DNA from: CAYONZ01 sp964405465
Lineage (GTDB): Bacteria; Bdellovibrionota; Bdellovibrionia; Bdellovibrionales; JAMPXM01
Direction of reading: 5' to 3'
DNA: 64,000 nt
NCBI GenBank assembly: GCA_964405465.1
Contig: CAYONZ010000014.1
Location: forward strand, 1-64,000
Notes under the pieces: generated by a model
Database searches by the model: none
Seen by the model: the letters and a program-made list of their open reading frames with translations, nothing else
Told to the model about the DNA's origin: nothing
Made by a program: the position numbers and the translations under genes
Shown here: one piece after another, positions 24,444 to 33,036 of the stretch
How the letters are laid out: each line of letters begins with the position of its first letter
How positions within the stretch are numbered: position 1 is the first letter of the stretch

Positions 24444-25337
24444 TTATTCTTGCGCGGTTTTTTTTCCTCGCACATAGACACCGAGAACTTTTAGAAATCG
24501 CGTGTGCTTTTTCAGCAGAGGCAAAACCGCAAAAAAGTCTTTTGGAGTGTGAAATTCCAAATCGGCATGAAAGTGATAATGCCAAACCTTGCCAACAATT
24601 GGAAACGACTGAACTTTACTTAAATTAATTTTATTTACCGACAAAATCGTCAGAACCTTTGCAAGGCTCCCGACATTATGTTCCACCTCAAAAAAAATCG
24701 AAGCCTTGTTGGCATCGGGCGAAATCGCAAAGTCACTTTCTCTTTGAAGCACCAAGAACCTCGTGTAATTGGCCTTGTCGCTATGAATATTGCGAGCGAG
24801 AACTTTTAAACCAAAAAGCTCAGCACACAAAAGTGGTGCAATCGCCGCTCGACCTTTGATCTTTTGTTGCCCAATCTCTTGCGCACTCAGTGCAGTATCC
24901 GCTGAGGTCACGGCACGAAGCTGAGCCTGCTTCTCGAGAAAATCTGCACACTGCAAAAGAGCCATCGGATGAGAATGCACTTCTTTAATCTGTGCCAGCG
25001 ATTGCCCAGGTAAGCACAATAAATTTTGTTTAATTGGGAAATACATTTCTCCAATGATTTGCAAACTTGATTTTTCAAGCAGGCCATAATTCGGCAAGAG
25101 ACTTCCCGCAATTGAATTTTCAATGGCCATGATCGCATAATCGAATTGAGTGTCTCGCTCTAGGCGGCGTACCAACTCCGAAAAACTGGCACAAGGTTCA
25201 ATGCCGGTGCTCTTCCCCGCCCACTTTCTCGCCACCAAGTGATGAAAACTGCCCTCATAGCCTTGAATGAGCACTTTCTTAGAAATATTTGCGTTTTTTT
25301 TTGATTTTTTCGTCACTGGTTTTTGCACCCTTCGCAT
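24444..25337 (-). CDS. pheA: Prephenate dehydratase with ACT domain
   Basis: Converts prephenate to phenylpyruvate in phenylalanine synthesis. The 297-residue protein has the dehydratase landmarks YEGSFHHLVARKW, IENSIAGSLLPNYGLL and NYTRFLVL, where TRF is the catalytic Thr motif. A C-terminal ACT regulatory domain follows (ASIFFEVEHNVGSLAKVLTI, then HYHFHADLEF), the site of phenylalanine feedback in the family. There is no chorismate mutase domain. A Lys-rich lead (KKSKKNANISKK) precedes the domain. AAAGGA lies six bases before the ATG. Confidence 0.93.
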   Translation of the reverse strand: MRRVQKPVTKKSKKNANISKKVLIQGYEGSFHHLVARKWAGKSTGIEPCASFSELVRRLERDTQFDYAIMAIENSIAGSLLPNYGLLEKSSLQIIGEMYFPIKQNLLCLPGQSLAQIKEVHSHPMALLQCADFLEKQAQLRAVTSADTALSAQEIGQQKIKGRAAIAPLLCAELFGLKVLARNIHSDKANYTRFLVLQRESDFAISPDANKASIFFEVEHNVGSLAKVLTILSVNKINLSKVQSFPIVGKVWHYHFHADLEFHTPKDFFAVLPLLKKHTRFLKVLGVYVRGKKTAQE

Positions 25338-25478
25338 TTAATCCTTTAGCATCGCGGAGATCCGATTTTTAATTTGGGATTTCAATTTTGGAATTTCGTT
25401 TCTTGAACATCTCTTTTGATTCAGCTCAGGCAGCACAATCACCTCGCGCCATGACCTCATGCTTATCTATCAGATCCG

Positions 25479-26240
25479 CTATCTCCGAACCACTTGCCCA
25501 ATCGCAGCTTGGTCAGTCGGATAGATCACCAATTCCTGAATATTCACATGTGCTGGACGACCCAAACACCAAGTGATCGTTTCTGCCACATCGTCCGCTG
25601 AAAGCGGCGTCATCTTCTCATAGACTTTCTTTGCGGCAGCTTCATCAGCAAAGCGAACAATCGAAAACTCAGTTTCAACCATACCTGGCTCAACATTGGT
25701 CACGCGAACCCCTGTGCCCTGAAGATCCAGACGCAATCCCTCAGATAGTGCTCGTACAGCAAATTTTGTGGCGCAGTAAACGCCACCGCCTGGATAGGTC
25801 CAGCGCCCTGCAACCGAACCCAAGTTCACAATATGTCCGTGCGGATTGGATTTGATAAAGGGCAATAACAATCGAGTCATATACAAAAGCCCTTTGACGT
25901 TGGTGTCGATCATTTGTTCCCAGTCACTGAGGTTTGCATTTGGCATCGGGTCGACACCTTTTGCTAACCCTGCATTGTTGATCAAGACGTTTGCCCGCTT
26001 GGCCAAAGCCAGATTCTCCTGAACTGCATGCTCACATTGGGCCCGACTTTGGAGATCAAAACAAAGTGTGAAGACGCCCGCACCATCATGGGCATTTTGC
26101 AGCTCTTTTTTGAGCTCTTGCAATCGCGCCTCTCGACGCCCAGTTAAAACAACATCGTAACCCGACCTCACTAGGGATCGCGCCGTTGCGGCGCCGATAC
26201 CTGAGGTTGCTCCTGTGATCCATGCCAATTTCTTTTGCAT
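25479..26240 (-). CDS. Short-chain dehydrogenase/reductase (YdfG-like)
   Basis: A 253-residue classical SDR. The cofactor motif is TGATSGIGAATA, with Arg residues after strand two (LTGRREARLQ) that favour NADP. NNAG is present, the catalytic Ser is in NLGSVAGRW, and the Tyr/Lys pair is in GGVYCATKFAV. The C-terminal signature VEPGMVETEFSIVRF is like YdfG, which oxidises 3-hydroxy acids such as serine and 3-hydroxypropionate. Substrate remains inferred. It sits alone on the minus strand between pheA and a barrel protein gene. Confidence 0.93.
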   Translation of the reverse strand: MQKKLAWITGATSGIGAATARSLVRSGYDVVLTGRREARLQELKKELQNAHDGAGVFTLCFDLQSRAQCEHAVQENLALAKRANVLINNAGLAKGVDPMPNANLSDWEQMIDTNVKGLLYMTRLLLPFIKSNPHGHIVNLGSVAGRWTYPGGGVYCATKFAVRALSEGLRLDLQGTGVRVTNVEPGMVETEFSIVRFADEAAAKKVYEKMTPLSADDVAETITWCLGRPAHVNIQELVIYPTDQAAIGQVVRR

Positions 26241-26264
26241 CAAAAAACCCTTACTGCTCTCACA

Positions 26265-26879
26265 TTAAAATACAAAGAATATTGCAATATATGGATCCCA
26301 AGTCGAGACCTCATGTGGGTCACTTGCAGTCACCCCACCAGTTGTGTACTTAGCGTACTGCACATCTCGATAAGAAATCTGCGGGCCTAACCCGAAATTA
26401 CCACCAACCATCACATGGTAAGAAAAATCAAGTTGTAGACCTTTGCCATCAGTGTAACTCGTTGTGGTTGTCTTGTAGTCACCCATCAGATGGTAAGTCG
26501 CAAACATACTAAATCCACCTGTCGAAAAACCCAGAGTCGGCCCTGCTGCCGATCCCGTCGTATCCGCGCTGAAAGAGGTGTTTTTGATAATTTTGTACAT
26601 GCCTCCAAAATAGACCGAACCAGAAACGGCATAAAGCATTCTGAGATCAGCCGTAAAGTTAGAAGTGTCGGTTGTGGTATTCACCACTCCACCAACAGTG
26701 TCTTTCACTTTTTCAGTTCGGTACGAAAGAGCAGGACTAAAAACCCATTCAGCCGCTTGCGCCTGAGGAAGTGCCGCTCCAAACAAGAGAAGACCTATGC
26801 CAATAAATGAGCTGGCTTTTCGAAGCGAGATAAAATCAAAAACTTGGTATCTTGAAGTCCTGCACAATGACCTTAACAT
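26265..26879 (-). CDS. Predicted small outer-membrane beta-barrel protein
   Basis: 204 residues from ATG 26879, chosen because GAAGGAG precedes it; the frame opens further upstream to 26966. The signal peptide (SSFIGIGLLLFGAALPQAQA) is followed by short amphipathic strands (WVFSPALSYRTEKV, NFTADLRMLYAVSGSVYFGG, GGNFGLGPQISYRDVQ) and an aromatic end (AIFFVF). This is the look of an eight-stranded OmpA/OmpW-size barrel. No function can be given. It is followed closely by the SDR gene on the same strand (24-base gap). Confidence 0.68.
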   Translation of the reverse strand: MLRSLCRTSRYQVFDFISLRKASSFIGIGLLLFGAALPQAQAAEWVFSPALSYRTEKVKDTVGGVVNTTTDTSNFTADLRMLYAVSGSVYFGGMYKIIKNTSFSADTTGSAAGPTLGFSTGGFSMFATYHLMGDYKTTTTSYTDGKGLQLDFSYHVMVGGNFGLGPQISYRDVQYAKYTTGGVTASDPHEVSTWDPYIAIFFVF

Positions 26880-27126
26880 AAACACTCCTTCGCTCATGTT
26901 CGTATATTCTCTCAGTCTGGCAAATTTGCCAGCATTGTCAAATGACAACTCAAACCATCGTGGCAATTCTCAGGCTCAAATGCGAAGGAAGAGTTGTCCG
27001 ATTCCCCTCAACAATTGAGCCACAAAAACTAGACCTGTTCCCTGTTCACCTCTTTTCAATTTGACCAGACAATTCAATCCACGCTATCAGTGAGGGCTTC
27101 GCTGCAAAAGCACAAGGAGATCTTAA

Positions 27127-27588
27127 GTGGCCCAGTATTGGCTAATGAAATCTGAACCCGATTCCTATTCTATCGAACAATTTGCCAAAGACAAAAATAC
27201 ACTGTGGACAGGTGTTCGAAACTATCAAGCACGTAATTTCATGATGGATGCAATGAAACCCGGTGACCTTTTCTTTTTCTATCACTCCAATGCAGAACCC
27301 TCTGGAATCGTAGGCCTTGGTAAAATCACCAAGGTCGGAGTTGTTGATCCAACAGCCCTTGATCGCAACAGCGATTACTTTGACCCCAAGGCTTCCACCG
27401 AAAAACCCATTTGGTATTGTGCCGAAGTACAATTTGTAAAAAAATTTAAGTCGATCTTGTCGCTGCAAGACCTAAAGGCACAAAAAAATCTCAGCGAACT
27501 TTTGCTCTTACAAAAAGGCCAACGTTTAAGTGTGCAACCAGTTAGCGCAACACATTTTCAAATTATCGAAAAATTAGCGCAATCGTGA
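27127..27588 (+). CDS. EVE domain protein
   Basis: The 153-residue protein is a complete EVE domain (PUA-like fold), opening with YWLMKSEPDSYSIEQF and containing WTGVRNYQARNFM, GDLFFFYHSNAEPSGIVG and KPIWYCAEVQF. EVE domains are related to YTH and are thought to bind modified bases in RNA or DNA; the standalone form is common in proteobacteria without a settled role. A GTG start follows AAGGAG. The stop overlaps the GTG of dusC by four bases, so it is translationally linked to a tRNA-modification enzyme, consistent with an RNA role. Confidence 0.94.
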   Translation: MAQYWLMKSEPDSYSIEQFAKDKNTLWTGVRNYQARNFMMDAMKPGDLFFFYHSNAEPSGIVGLGKITKVGVVDPTALDRNSDYFDPKASTEKPIWYCAEVQFVKKFKSILSLQDLKAQKNLSELLLLQKGQRLSVQPVSATHFQIIEKLAQS

Positions 27589-28601
27589 AGAATCATTCAC
27601 CTCTCCCCTCACCGCAAACTCCATCTTCAGGCAGCGCTGGAGAAATACCATTGTGTGATTTCCCCACGCCCCGTCTGATGATTGCACCGATGGAGGGTGT
27701 TGTTGATTCGGTGATGCGTGAACTCCTCACCGAGATCGGTGGTGTCGATCTGTGTGTGACAGAATTTATCCGCATTACAGACCGCCTACTGCCCGATTCG
27801 CATTTCTTAAAAGATTGCCCTGAAATGCAAAATGGTTTTCGCACTCGTTCCGGCACTCCAGTTTTTGTGCAACTGCTTGGCGGAAAGCCCATTCCATTAG
27901 CGGAAAATGCCAAGAGACTAAGTGAGCTGGGTGCCCCCGGGATTGACCTCAATTTTGGCTGTCCTGCAAAGACCGTCAATCGTCACGATGGAGGCGCCAC
28001 TCTACTGAAAAACCCGGAGCGTGTTTTCGATGTCGTTCACCAGGTTCGCCGAGCCGTACCTTCGAATATTCCAGTGACCGCAAAGGTTCGCTTAGGCTTT
28101 TCAGACAAAGAAAAATTTCTCGAAATAGCGTTGGCGGCAGAATCAGCTGGAGCTCACTGGCTCACTGTGCATGCTCGAACCCGCGATGAGGGGTATCGCC
28201 CTCCGGCTCACTGGGACTACATCGCAAAAATTCATGAAAGACTTAAAATTCCTGTGATTGCCAATGGCGATATCTGGAGCAAAGAAGACTACCTCAAGTG
28301 CCTGGAGATCACCGGCTGTGCAAGCGCCATGATCGGCCGTGGATTATTGGCTCGTCCCGATCTCGCCCGTCAGTGTCGCGACGGCACTCCGGCTATGGGC
28401 TTTCAAGAAATTCTAAAATATGTTTTGCGACTAAATGAGATGAGTTTCAGCTATCGCGGCGAAGGCTATGCGGTCAGTCGAACCAAGCAATGGCTCGTGC
28501 AACTTCGACGCAACTTTCGCGAAGCTCAGGATTTTTTCGAAAACATAAAAAGAATTGAAAACAATCAAGAGATGCAAGCAAAGCTTCGCAGCATGCTCTA
28601 G
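27585..28601 (+). CDS. dusC: tRNA-dihydrouridine synthase C
   Basis: An FMN enzyme that reduces a uridine in tRNA to dihydrouridine. The 338-residue protein (about 316 in E. coli) matches DusC closely: APMEGVVDSVMRELL, DLCVTEFIR, FVQLLGGKP, LNFGCPAKTVNRHDGGATLL with the catalytic Cys, VTAKVRLGF, VHARTRDEGYR, PVIANGDIW and GRGLLARPDL. DusC modifies U16 in E. coli. A second, distinct Dus gene is at 38355-39416. The start is a GTG overlapping the EVE gene stop. It ends ten bases before the convergent DUF4421 gene. Confidence 0.93.
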   Translation: MKNHSPLPSPQTPSSGSAGEIPLCDFPTPRLMIAPMEGVVDSVMRELLTEIGGVDLCVTEFIRITDRLLPDSHFLKDCPEMQNGFRTRSGTPVFVQLLGGKPIPLAENAKRLSELGAPGIDLNFGCPAKTVNRHDGGATLLKNPERVFDVVHQVRRAVPSNIPVTAKVRLGFSDKEKFLEIALAAESAGAHWLTVHARTRDEGYRPPAHWDYIAKIHERLKIPVIANGDIWSKEDYLKCLEITGCASAMIGRGLLARPDLARQCRDGTPAMGFQEILKYVLRLNEMSFSYRGEGYAVSRTKQWLVQLRRNFREAQDFFENIKRIENNQEMQAKLRSML

Positions 28602-28611
28602 TAAGTCTCTC

Positions 28612-29766
28612 TCAATGAACCAGGCGTTCACTGAAACGATCGAGAGAGTCGAATCCTAGGTCACTGAAACGGTATCCAATAAATGCGATGGTTTCAGAGG
28701 TGTTGAATGAAATATCCGCATTCTGGGCAGGCAGATTATTATTGTCCAAGTTAAAGTGTAATCCAGCCAAAAACTTAGGGCCATTGTAACCAAGACCCAA
28801 GCGCATATTCGCGCGCAAATTGAGTGCACCTTTCTCAAGATACCCAAGGGTTGAATCAATAGTCTCGAAAAGATAACCCATCGAAAAGGCCACCATGCCA
28901 CCAACAAAAAAGTCTTTGATCACAAGAGTATAACCACCCCCAAGGCCGGCTGAGGCCGTCAAGGCTCGAACCTCGCGAAGGGTCTCGAATGCGCCATAGG
29001 TTCCAGAGATGCGACTGGGCACCAAACTCGAATCAGCACGCAAATGATGATAGTCCATCGAGGCAATCGCAAGCCACGAACCCGCACTTTTCTTTTGCCG
29101 ATTCACCTGATCAAAACTTGCACTCAATGAGTACCTCTCGGGTGAATAATTATAGATCAAATTGGTTCCGATGTGCTCAGTAGTTAAATCTGCACGCTGA
29201 TACTTGGCATCGCCATCGGTATATTCAGAAAAAATCGCGCCGGTATTTTCTAAAAAATATCCTCGATACCTTTGATAAAAAAGGTCATGGGTAAATTTTT
29301 TGCCGTAAAGTCGAAATTGAAAATCAGTGGAACTCGAATGCCCCTCAATGCGTTCTTGTTCAGCAGTCTGCGGATTTGCAAAACCTAAAGCAAAGCCGAA
29401 CGCGGCATAATCAAATCCGAGATAACTTTTTTGTCTTGTGTTGGGTTTATAGATCAAACTTTGAGCCTGACCATTTTCACGATTTTTTATTTCAAGATCT
29501 AAACTTGGTAACGAAAAACCATATTGCACAGTGAGCGTCCCCCGCGGAGGCGCCTCCCAGGACCTGCCCTGAGAAACTGTTGGCATTTGTTGTTGCATTG
29601 GCTCTGCCGATTGTAGTGGCAACTGCGTTGGTTGTGAGACCTCGGCTTGCGCGCAAGGCACTAAAATCTCGAAAACAATAAAAACACACAGCAAAAAACG
29701 TTCAACCAACGAAGTCCACCGTAAGCCAACAATCCCTCTCACGCGTGCAAGCCCCCAAATATTCAT
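28612..29766 (-). CDS. DUF4421-like outer-membrane protein
   Basis: A 384-residue protein with a signal peptide (FLLCVFIVFEILVPCAQA). The segment IYKPNTRQKSYLGFDYAAFG followed by SSSTDFQFRLYGKKFTHDLF and QRYRGYFLENT fits the DUF4421 family pattern, an uncharacterised barrel-like family of Bacteroidetes and Bdellovibrio-type bacteria. Further strands include LNLRANMRLGLGYNG and AFIGYRFSDLGF. The Gln/Pro/Thr-rich start of the mature chain is probably disordered. It lies two bases after the DUF2231-like gene and is in the same operon. Confidence 0.72.
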   Translation of the reverse strand: MNIWGLARVRGIVGLRWTSLVERFLLCVFIVFEILVPCAQAEVSQPTQLPLQSAEPMQQQMPTVSQGRSWEAPPRGTLTVQYGFSLPSLDLEIKNRENGQAQSLIYKPNTRQKSYLGFDYAAFGFALGFANPQTAEQERIEGHSSSTDFQFRLYGKKFTHDLFYQRYRGYFLENTGAIFSEYTDGDAKYQRADLTTEHIGTNLIYNYSPERYSLSASFDQVNRQKKSAGSWLAIASMDYHHLRADSSLVPSRISGTYGAFETLREVRALTASAGLGGGYTLVIKDFFVGGMVAFSMGYLFETIDSTLGYLEKGALNLRANMRLGLGYNGPKFLAGLHFNLDNNNLPAQNADISFNTSETIAFIGYRFSDLGFDSLDRFSERLVH

Positions 29767-29768
29767 TT

Positions 29769-30278
29769 TTATTCAGCACTTTTTTTATCGGCCGACTCTT
29801 CGTGCAGTTCGTCCGTCGCAGAAGTCGGAGCCACTTCACCCGAGCCGCGAAGCTCTGTATGGCGAACAAGTCCGCCAAGATATCCAGTTCTCGCCAATGA
29901 TACCGAGGCTAAAACCAAAACCGCCAATAAAAATTTCGGAACCCATTTCTGCACAATCGCATTGTTCTTCAGAACCAAGACCACCAGACTGATGATTGCT
30001 GCCACTTCAGTCAAGACAAAGGCAAACTCAGCCGCCTCTTCATGCTCATGAATAAAACTCTCCGAAACACCAGGTAGATCTTCCACCATTTTCTCGGCTG
30101 GCTCACCAGTAAAATAGGCTCCGCATGAAAGAACTCCGACCACAATCAAAAAACCCAAAGCAAACTTTTTAACTTGATCTGCTGAATAAACATACGCGTA
30201 GATCAACATCATTAGGGCCAATGGCACACCCAAAATCGGAACATGATTCAACATCAAATGAAAATGGCCAAGAGTCAT
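29769..30278 (-). CDS. DUF2231-like membrane protein
   Basis: 169 residues with four hydrophobic segments: FHLMLNHVPILGVPLALMML, FALGFLIVVGVLSCGAYFTG, FAFVLTEVAAIISLVVLVL and FLLAVLVLASVSLARTGYLG. The first contains HxxLNHxPI, the His-bearing opening of the DUF2231 family, and a second His cluster (FIHEHEEAAEF) follows. Family members are linked to haem or redox membrane proteins, though no role is settled. The C-terminus is polar and acidic. GGAGCGAGCT precedes the ATG. First gene of a two-gene operon with the DUF4421 protein. Confidence 0.75.
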   Translation of the reverse strand: MTLGHFHLMLNHVPILGVPLALMMLIYAYVYSADQVKKFALGFLIVVGVLSCGAYFTGEPAEKMVEDLPGVSESFIHEHEEAAEFAFVLTEVAAIISLVVLVLKNNAIVQKWVPKFLLAVLVLASVSLARTGYLGGLVRHTELRGSGEVAPTSATDELHEESADKKSAE

Positions 30279-30490
30279 AGCTCGCTCCTTACGAAAGTTA
30301 GGTAACCAAACACCATGAACTATATTGCAATAGTTTTTCTCAATAGTGTCACGTTATTTTTTGTGCGCTGATTTGAACTACATATTGGCAAGAAAATGAA
30401 TTACCATTTCCCTGTTTGGACATCTTGCACACTTGAGTGCGCCGACCGGGGGCACGAATCACCGCGAGAACCGAACGCGATTGTCAATAT

Positions 30491-30796
30491 ATGAACACCA
30501 ATCCATTTTCTAAATTTGTGAAGCCGGAGGCCTCAGTGTCAAAAGTCAAAATTTACAGCAAAGACTACTGCCCGTACTGCGTTCGAGCAAAAAACCTGCT
30601 GCGTGAAAAGAATATTGTTTTTGAAGAATTGATGATGGACGAAAACCCTGAGGAGTACAGCAAACTCAAAGCCCGTACAGGAATGATGACCGTTCCTCAG
30701 ATTTTTATTGGCGATAAATTTATCGGCGGCTACACCGAACTCGCCGAACTCAACAACTCCGGAGAGCTCGACGAGCTTTTAAAGATTTTAAAGTAG
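30491..30796 (+). CDS. grxC: Glutaredoxin 3
   Basis: 101 residues from ATG 30491. It is a single glutaredoxin domain with the dithiol site Cys27-Pro-Tyr-Cys30 (KDYCPYCVRAKNLL), the cis-Pro TVPQIFIG and the GGYTEL glutathione-binding stretch. It reduces disulfides with glutathione. A short polar lead (PFSKFVKPEASVS) precedes the fold. The gene is alone and ends in a hairpin shared with the convergent trypsin-like gene. Confidence 0.95.
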   Translation: MNTNPFSKFVKPEASVSKVKIYSKDYCPYCVRAKNLLREKNIVFEELMMDENPEEYSKLKARTGMMTVPQIFIGDKFIGGYTELAELNNSGELDELLKILK

Positions 30797-30865
30797 ACCA
30801 TAGCAGACCAAAGTGACTTAAGGTAAAAAAAGTAGGCTAAGCGATCTGGCTGGGGAAGCAAAACA

Positions 30866-30886
30866 GTGGTCTCAGCTCGAGACCAC
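30866..30886. terminator. Hairpin between convergent grxC and protease genes
   Basis: GTGGTCTC (30866-30873) and GAGACCAC (30879-30886) form a perfect eight-pair stem with loop AGCTC. On the minus side TGTTTTGC follows; the plus side has no T-run. It could act as a bidirectional terminator. Confidence 0.55.
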
Positions 30887-30921
30887 ATTGCAGTTTGCAA
30901 AATCCAAAAAGCAGATACGCC

Positions 30922-31944
30922 CTAATAAGAAAGCTCTTCGATACTTTTTGTGAGCCACTCAGTTTGACTCCATGGCTTACCAAAGACAGACACTCCACTG
31001 CACTCATCGCCAGTTTTTCCACCCACCTCTGACGTCACTCCAATGAGTGTCAACTTCTGATTTTTAAGAAAAAATAGAGGTCCTCCCGAGTCACCATGAC
31101 ATACACCTGTGTCAGGCTGACGAATTCCCCAAATCGGGATGTCTTTGCTGCCTCTGCCAATTATAATGTTTTCTGGAGAAAGACTTGTGACTCTTAAGCG
31201 GCCACCACCTGTACTCTTGGAATCAATGTTTCCAAATCCCACCATGATTAAACGACCGCTTGTCATATCAAGGTCATCCAAAGGCTCACTGGGCACAGTA
31301 GATGTCAAAGCCGATGCCGGCAGATCTGCCTGACCAACCTTTAAAAGTGCAAAATCAAATCCAGCACTCATTACTTTCACTTCATTGGCCCGCACCCGCA
31401 GTTTATCTCGTTCACTCTCACTTAAACTTGGATTTTTAAGAGCCTGGTCGGCTCGCTTGCTTTCATCAAGACCTTTGAGATACTCCGGATTGATGCGAAC
31501 AGCTTTTACGGTCACAACACTTTTACTGACCGTCTTTTTGATTTCGCCAAGAGTCGCTCCGCAAAGAGCACGTTCTGAAAACATGACTTTCATTTTACTA
31601 GGAGAACTCGCAGCGCAGTGGGCTGCAGTCAGCACCAATCCTGATTCAAGTACGCTTCCTGTACAAAGATAGCTTTCGCCATTCATTTCACCCAAAATCA
31701 TCACCACATGACGACCGATTTCACTCTCCATCTGGAGTGGCTGACCGTTGACGATGGCTGCTCCACCAGATTTCATCAGGTCCGAGCCATTGCTTGCGAC
31801 TTTTGAATCATCACCACAAGAAATGAACATCGAATCATTCGGGCCACTGTCTTTGGAACCTGAGTTTGATGAACCACTACATGAAACCACCAGCGCGCCT
31901 ATCGAAATAGCCAGCGCCCCACGAAAGACGATATTCCCCACCAT
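30922..31944 (-). CDS. Trypsin-like serine protease lipoprotein
   Basis: The 340-residue protein carries a lipobox (ALVVSC, Cys22) followed by a Ser/Gly-rich tether, so it should be lipid-anchored in the envelope. The S1 fold follows: IVNGQPL at the activation-like site, catalytic His109 in LTAAHC, Asp197 in GFDFALLKV and Ser286 in CHGDSGGPL. All three residues are intact. The specificity region (GVTSEVGG) is neutral. An activation cut before IVNG is likely by family analogy. It is transcribed alone. Such proteases are abundant in predatory bacteria, but the target is unknown. Confidence 0.92.
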   Translation of the reverse strand: MVGNIVFRGALAISIGALVVSCSGSSNSGSKDSGPNDSMFISCGDDSKVASNGSDLMKSGGAAIVNGQPLQMESEIGRHVVMILGEMNGESYLCTGSVLESGLVLTAAHCAASSPSKMKVMFSERALCGATLGEIKKTVSKSVVTVKAVRINPEYLKGLDESKRADQALKNPSLSESERDKLRVRANEVKVMSAGFDFALLKVGQADLPASALTSTVPSEPLDDLDMTSGRLIMVGFGNIDSKSTGGGRLRVTSLSPENIIIGRGSKDIPIWGIRQPDTGVCHGDSGGPLFFLKNQKLTLIGVTSEVGGKTGDECSGVSVFGKPWSQTEWLTKSIEELSY

Positions 31945-32177
31945 GAAAGACCCCTCTTAAATTGTTTGATGAGCCGTTCACCCACAGCTCACGAGCCCTT
32001 CTACTCCACTCGACCCATTACAAACAACAAGGACCTCAGACATTGCAAAAGCAACACCGTTGTCAAAAACTTTGACAGTAAATACAATCTATTTAATAGG
32101 GAGGTCGGCCTTATTTCTGATAGTTTTTCTGAAAATTTCTGCAATTTTTGGGGGAATTTTCGATTGTCTCTGCTGAA

Positions 32178-32720
32178 CTATTTGCCTTGGGTCTTGCCTT
32201 GGGTCTCCACTTTGCCTTTCAAGGTTCGGAGTCCTTTTTCAAAATTTCCGCCAACGATTTTTTCCATATCCATAAAGACGCAAAAAAATCTTCCGACAAA
32301 ACTATTCTTCCCGAAAACCGACCAACGAACCAGGGTTCCACCTTCGACCGGCTTTAACGAAAACTCGGCCAGCTGGGACATCTGCATGGGCTTCGTGTAG
32401 GAGAGCTGCGTCTTCACGACTTGATTCTTCACGCTCTCAACTATCACGGCTTGACCAACACCCATTCGACCAACACTGGTCCAACTTGAAGTCGAACCAA
32501 CACCTTCTTCAGGGCCAGAGTAGACCATTTTCACCTGAGGATCGTCATCTCGCCACGGCATCCACTCGTCGGCACGTCGAGAGCTATTCACAAACGGAAA
32601 AATCGCTTCGGGCGAAGCACCAATCACCAATTCCCGCGAAATTTGCATTTGCGAGGGTCGAGTGGCCACATAGGCCAAAAATCCAAGAAGCAAAACCAAA
32701 ATGACCAATAGAATTGCCAT
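32178..32720 (-). CDS. SRPBCC (START/polyketide cyclase-like) protein with N-terminal membrane segment
   Basis: About 180 residues from ATG 32720, chosen because AAAGGAGAAGAGT precedes it. A membrane segment (ILLVILVLLLGFLAYVA) is followed by an SRPBCC lipid/hydrophobe-binding fold: ISRELVIGASPEAIFPFVNS, then DEWMPWRDDDP, GVGSTSSWTS, VRWSVFGKN and a C-terminal helix. Members bind hydrophobic ligands or act as cyclases; no ligand can be inferred. A periodic-repeat ORF lies immediately upstream on the same strand and overlaps its first 137 bases out of frame. Confidence 0.85.
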   Translation of the reverse strand: MAILLVILVLLLGFLAYVATRPSQMQISRELVIGASPEAIFPFVNSSRRADEWMPWRDDDPQVKMVYSGPEEGVGSTSSWTSVGRMGVGQAVIVESVKNQVVKTQLSYTKPMQMSQLAEFSLKPVEGGTLVRWSVFGKNSFVGRFFCVFMDMEKIVGGNFEKGLRTLKGKVETQGKTQGK

Positions 32721-32904
32721 ACTCTTCTCCTTTAGTTGCGGGTTTGCCAGTTGCGGTCTTGGCAGCTGCATTCTTGGCAAATGCCGATTTGCCACCTCTC
32801 AGCCTGGCAGCTCCTAGTTTGGCAAACATCGCTCTGCCAAAACTTTGAAAATTCAACAGAATCCATACACCCAACAGTACAATCAAGAATTTGAAAATTT
32901 TCAA
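32584..32904 (-). CDS. Possible small membrane protein with cationic pentad repeats
   Basis: A frame of up to 106 residues from TTG 32904. The start is a textbook membrane helix (FKFLIVLLGVWILLNF). After it come seven pentads with Lys or Arg at every fifth place (FGRAM, FAKLG, AARLR, GGKSA, FAKNA, AAKTA, TGKPA), encoded by DNA with an exact 15-base period. This regularity argues that the frame is or was translated. Against it: no ribosome site, a TTG start, and a long out-of-frame overlap with the SRPBCC gene. An alternative frame from an ATG near 32908 ends in TAA just before the SRPBCC ribosome site but reads as an unnatural Cys/Trp/Gln-rich chain. Confidence 0.35.
   Translation of the reverse strand: MKIFKFLIVLLGVWILLNFQSFGRAMFAKLGAARLRGGKSAFAKNAAAKTATGKPATKGEEYGNSIGHFGFASWIFGLCGHSTLANANFAGIGDWCFARSDFSVCE
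32745..32839. repeat. Degenerate 15-bp tandem repeat, seven units
   Basis: TGCCA or TGGCA begins at 32745, 32760, 32775, 32790, 32805, 32820 and 32835, exactly every 15 bases. The intervening bases are partly conserved (TGGCAGCTGCATTCT, TGGCAAATGCCGATT). The array lies just upstream of the SRPBCC gene and encodes pentads on the minus strand. Confidence 0.85.
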
Positions 32905-33036
32905 CTGACATCTGAGGATAATTAAGTGGCTAATTCATAACTTGCCACTTAAATCAAATGGGGGATGTCAACAAAACTTGATTAGGATTAAATCACGGCC
33001 ATATTGCCGGCTCATTCGTCCAATCATTTGGCCCAA

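Noticed and set aside
24181..24628. Plus-strand frames opposite pheA and in the gap before it
   Set aside because: They are antisense to a clear pheA or have low-complexity composition without ribosome sites.
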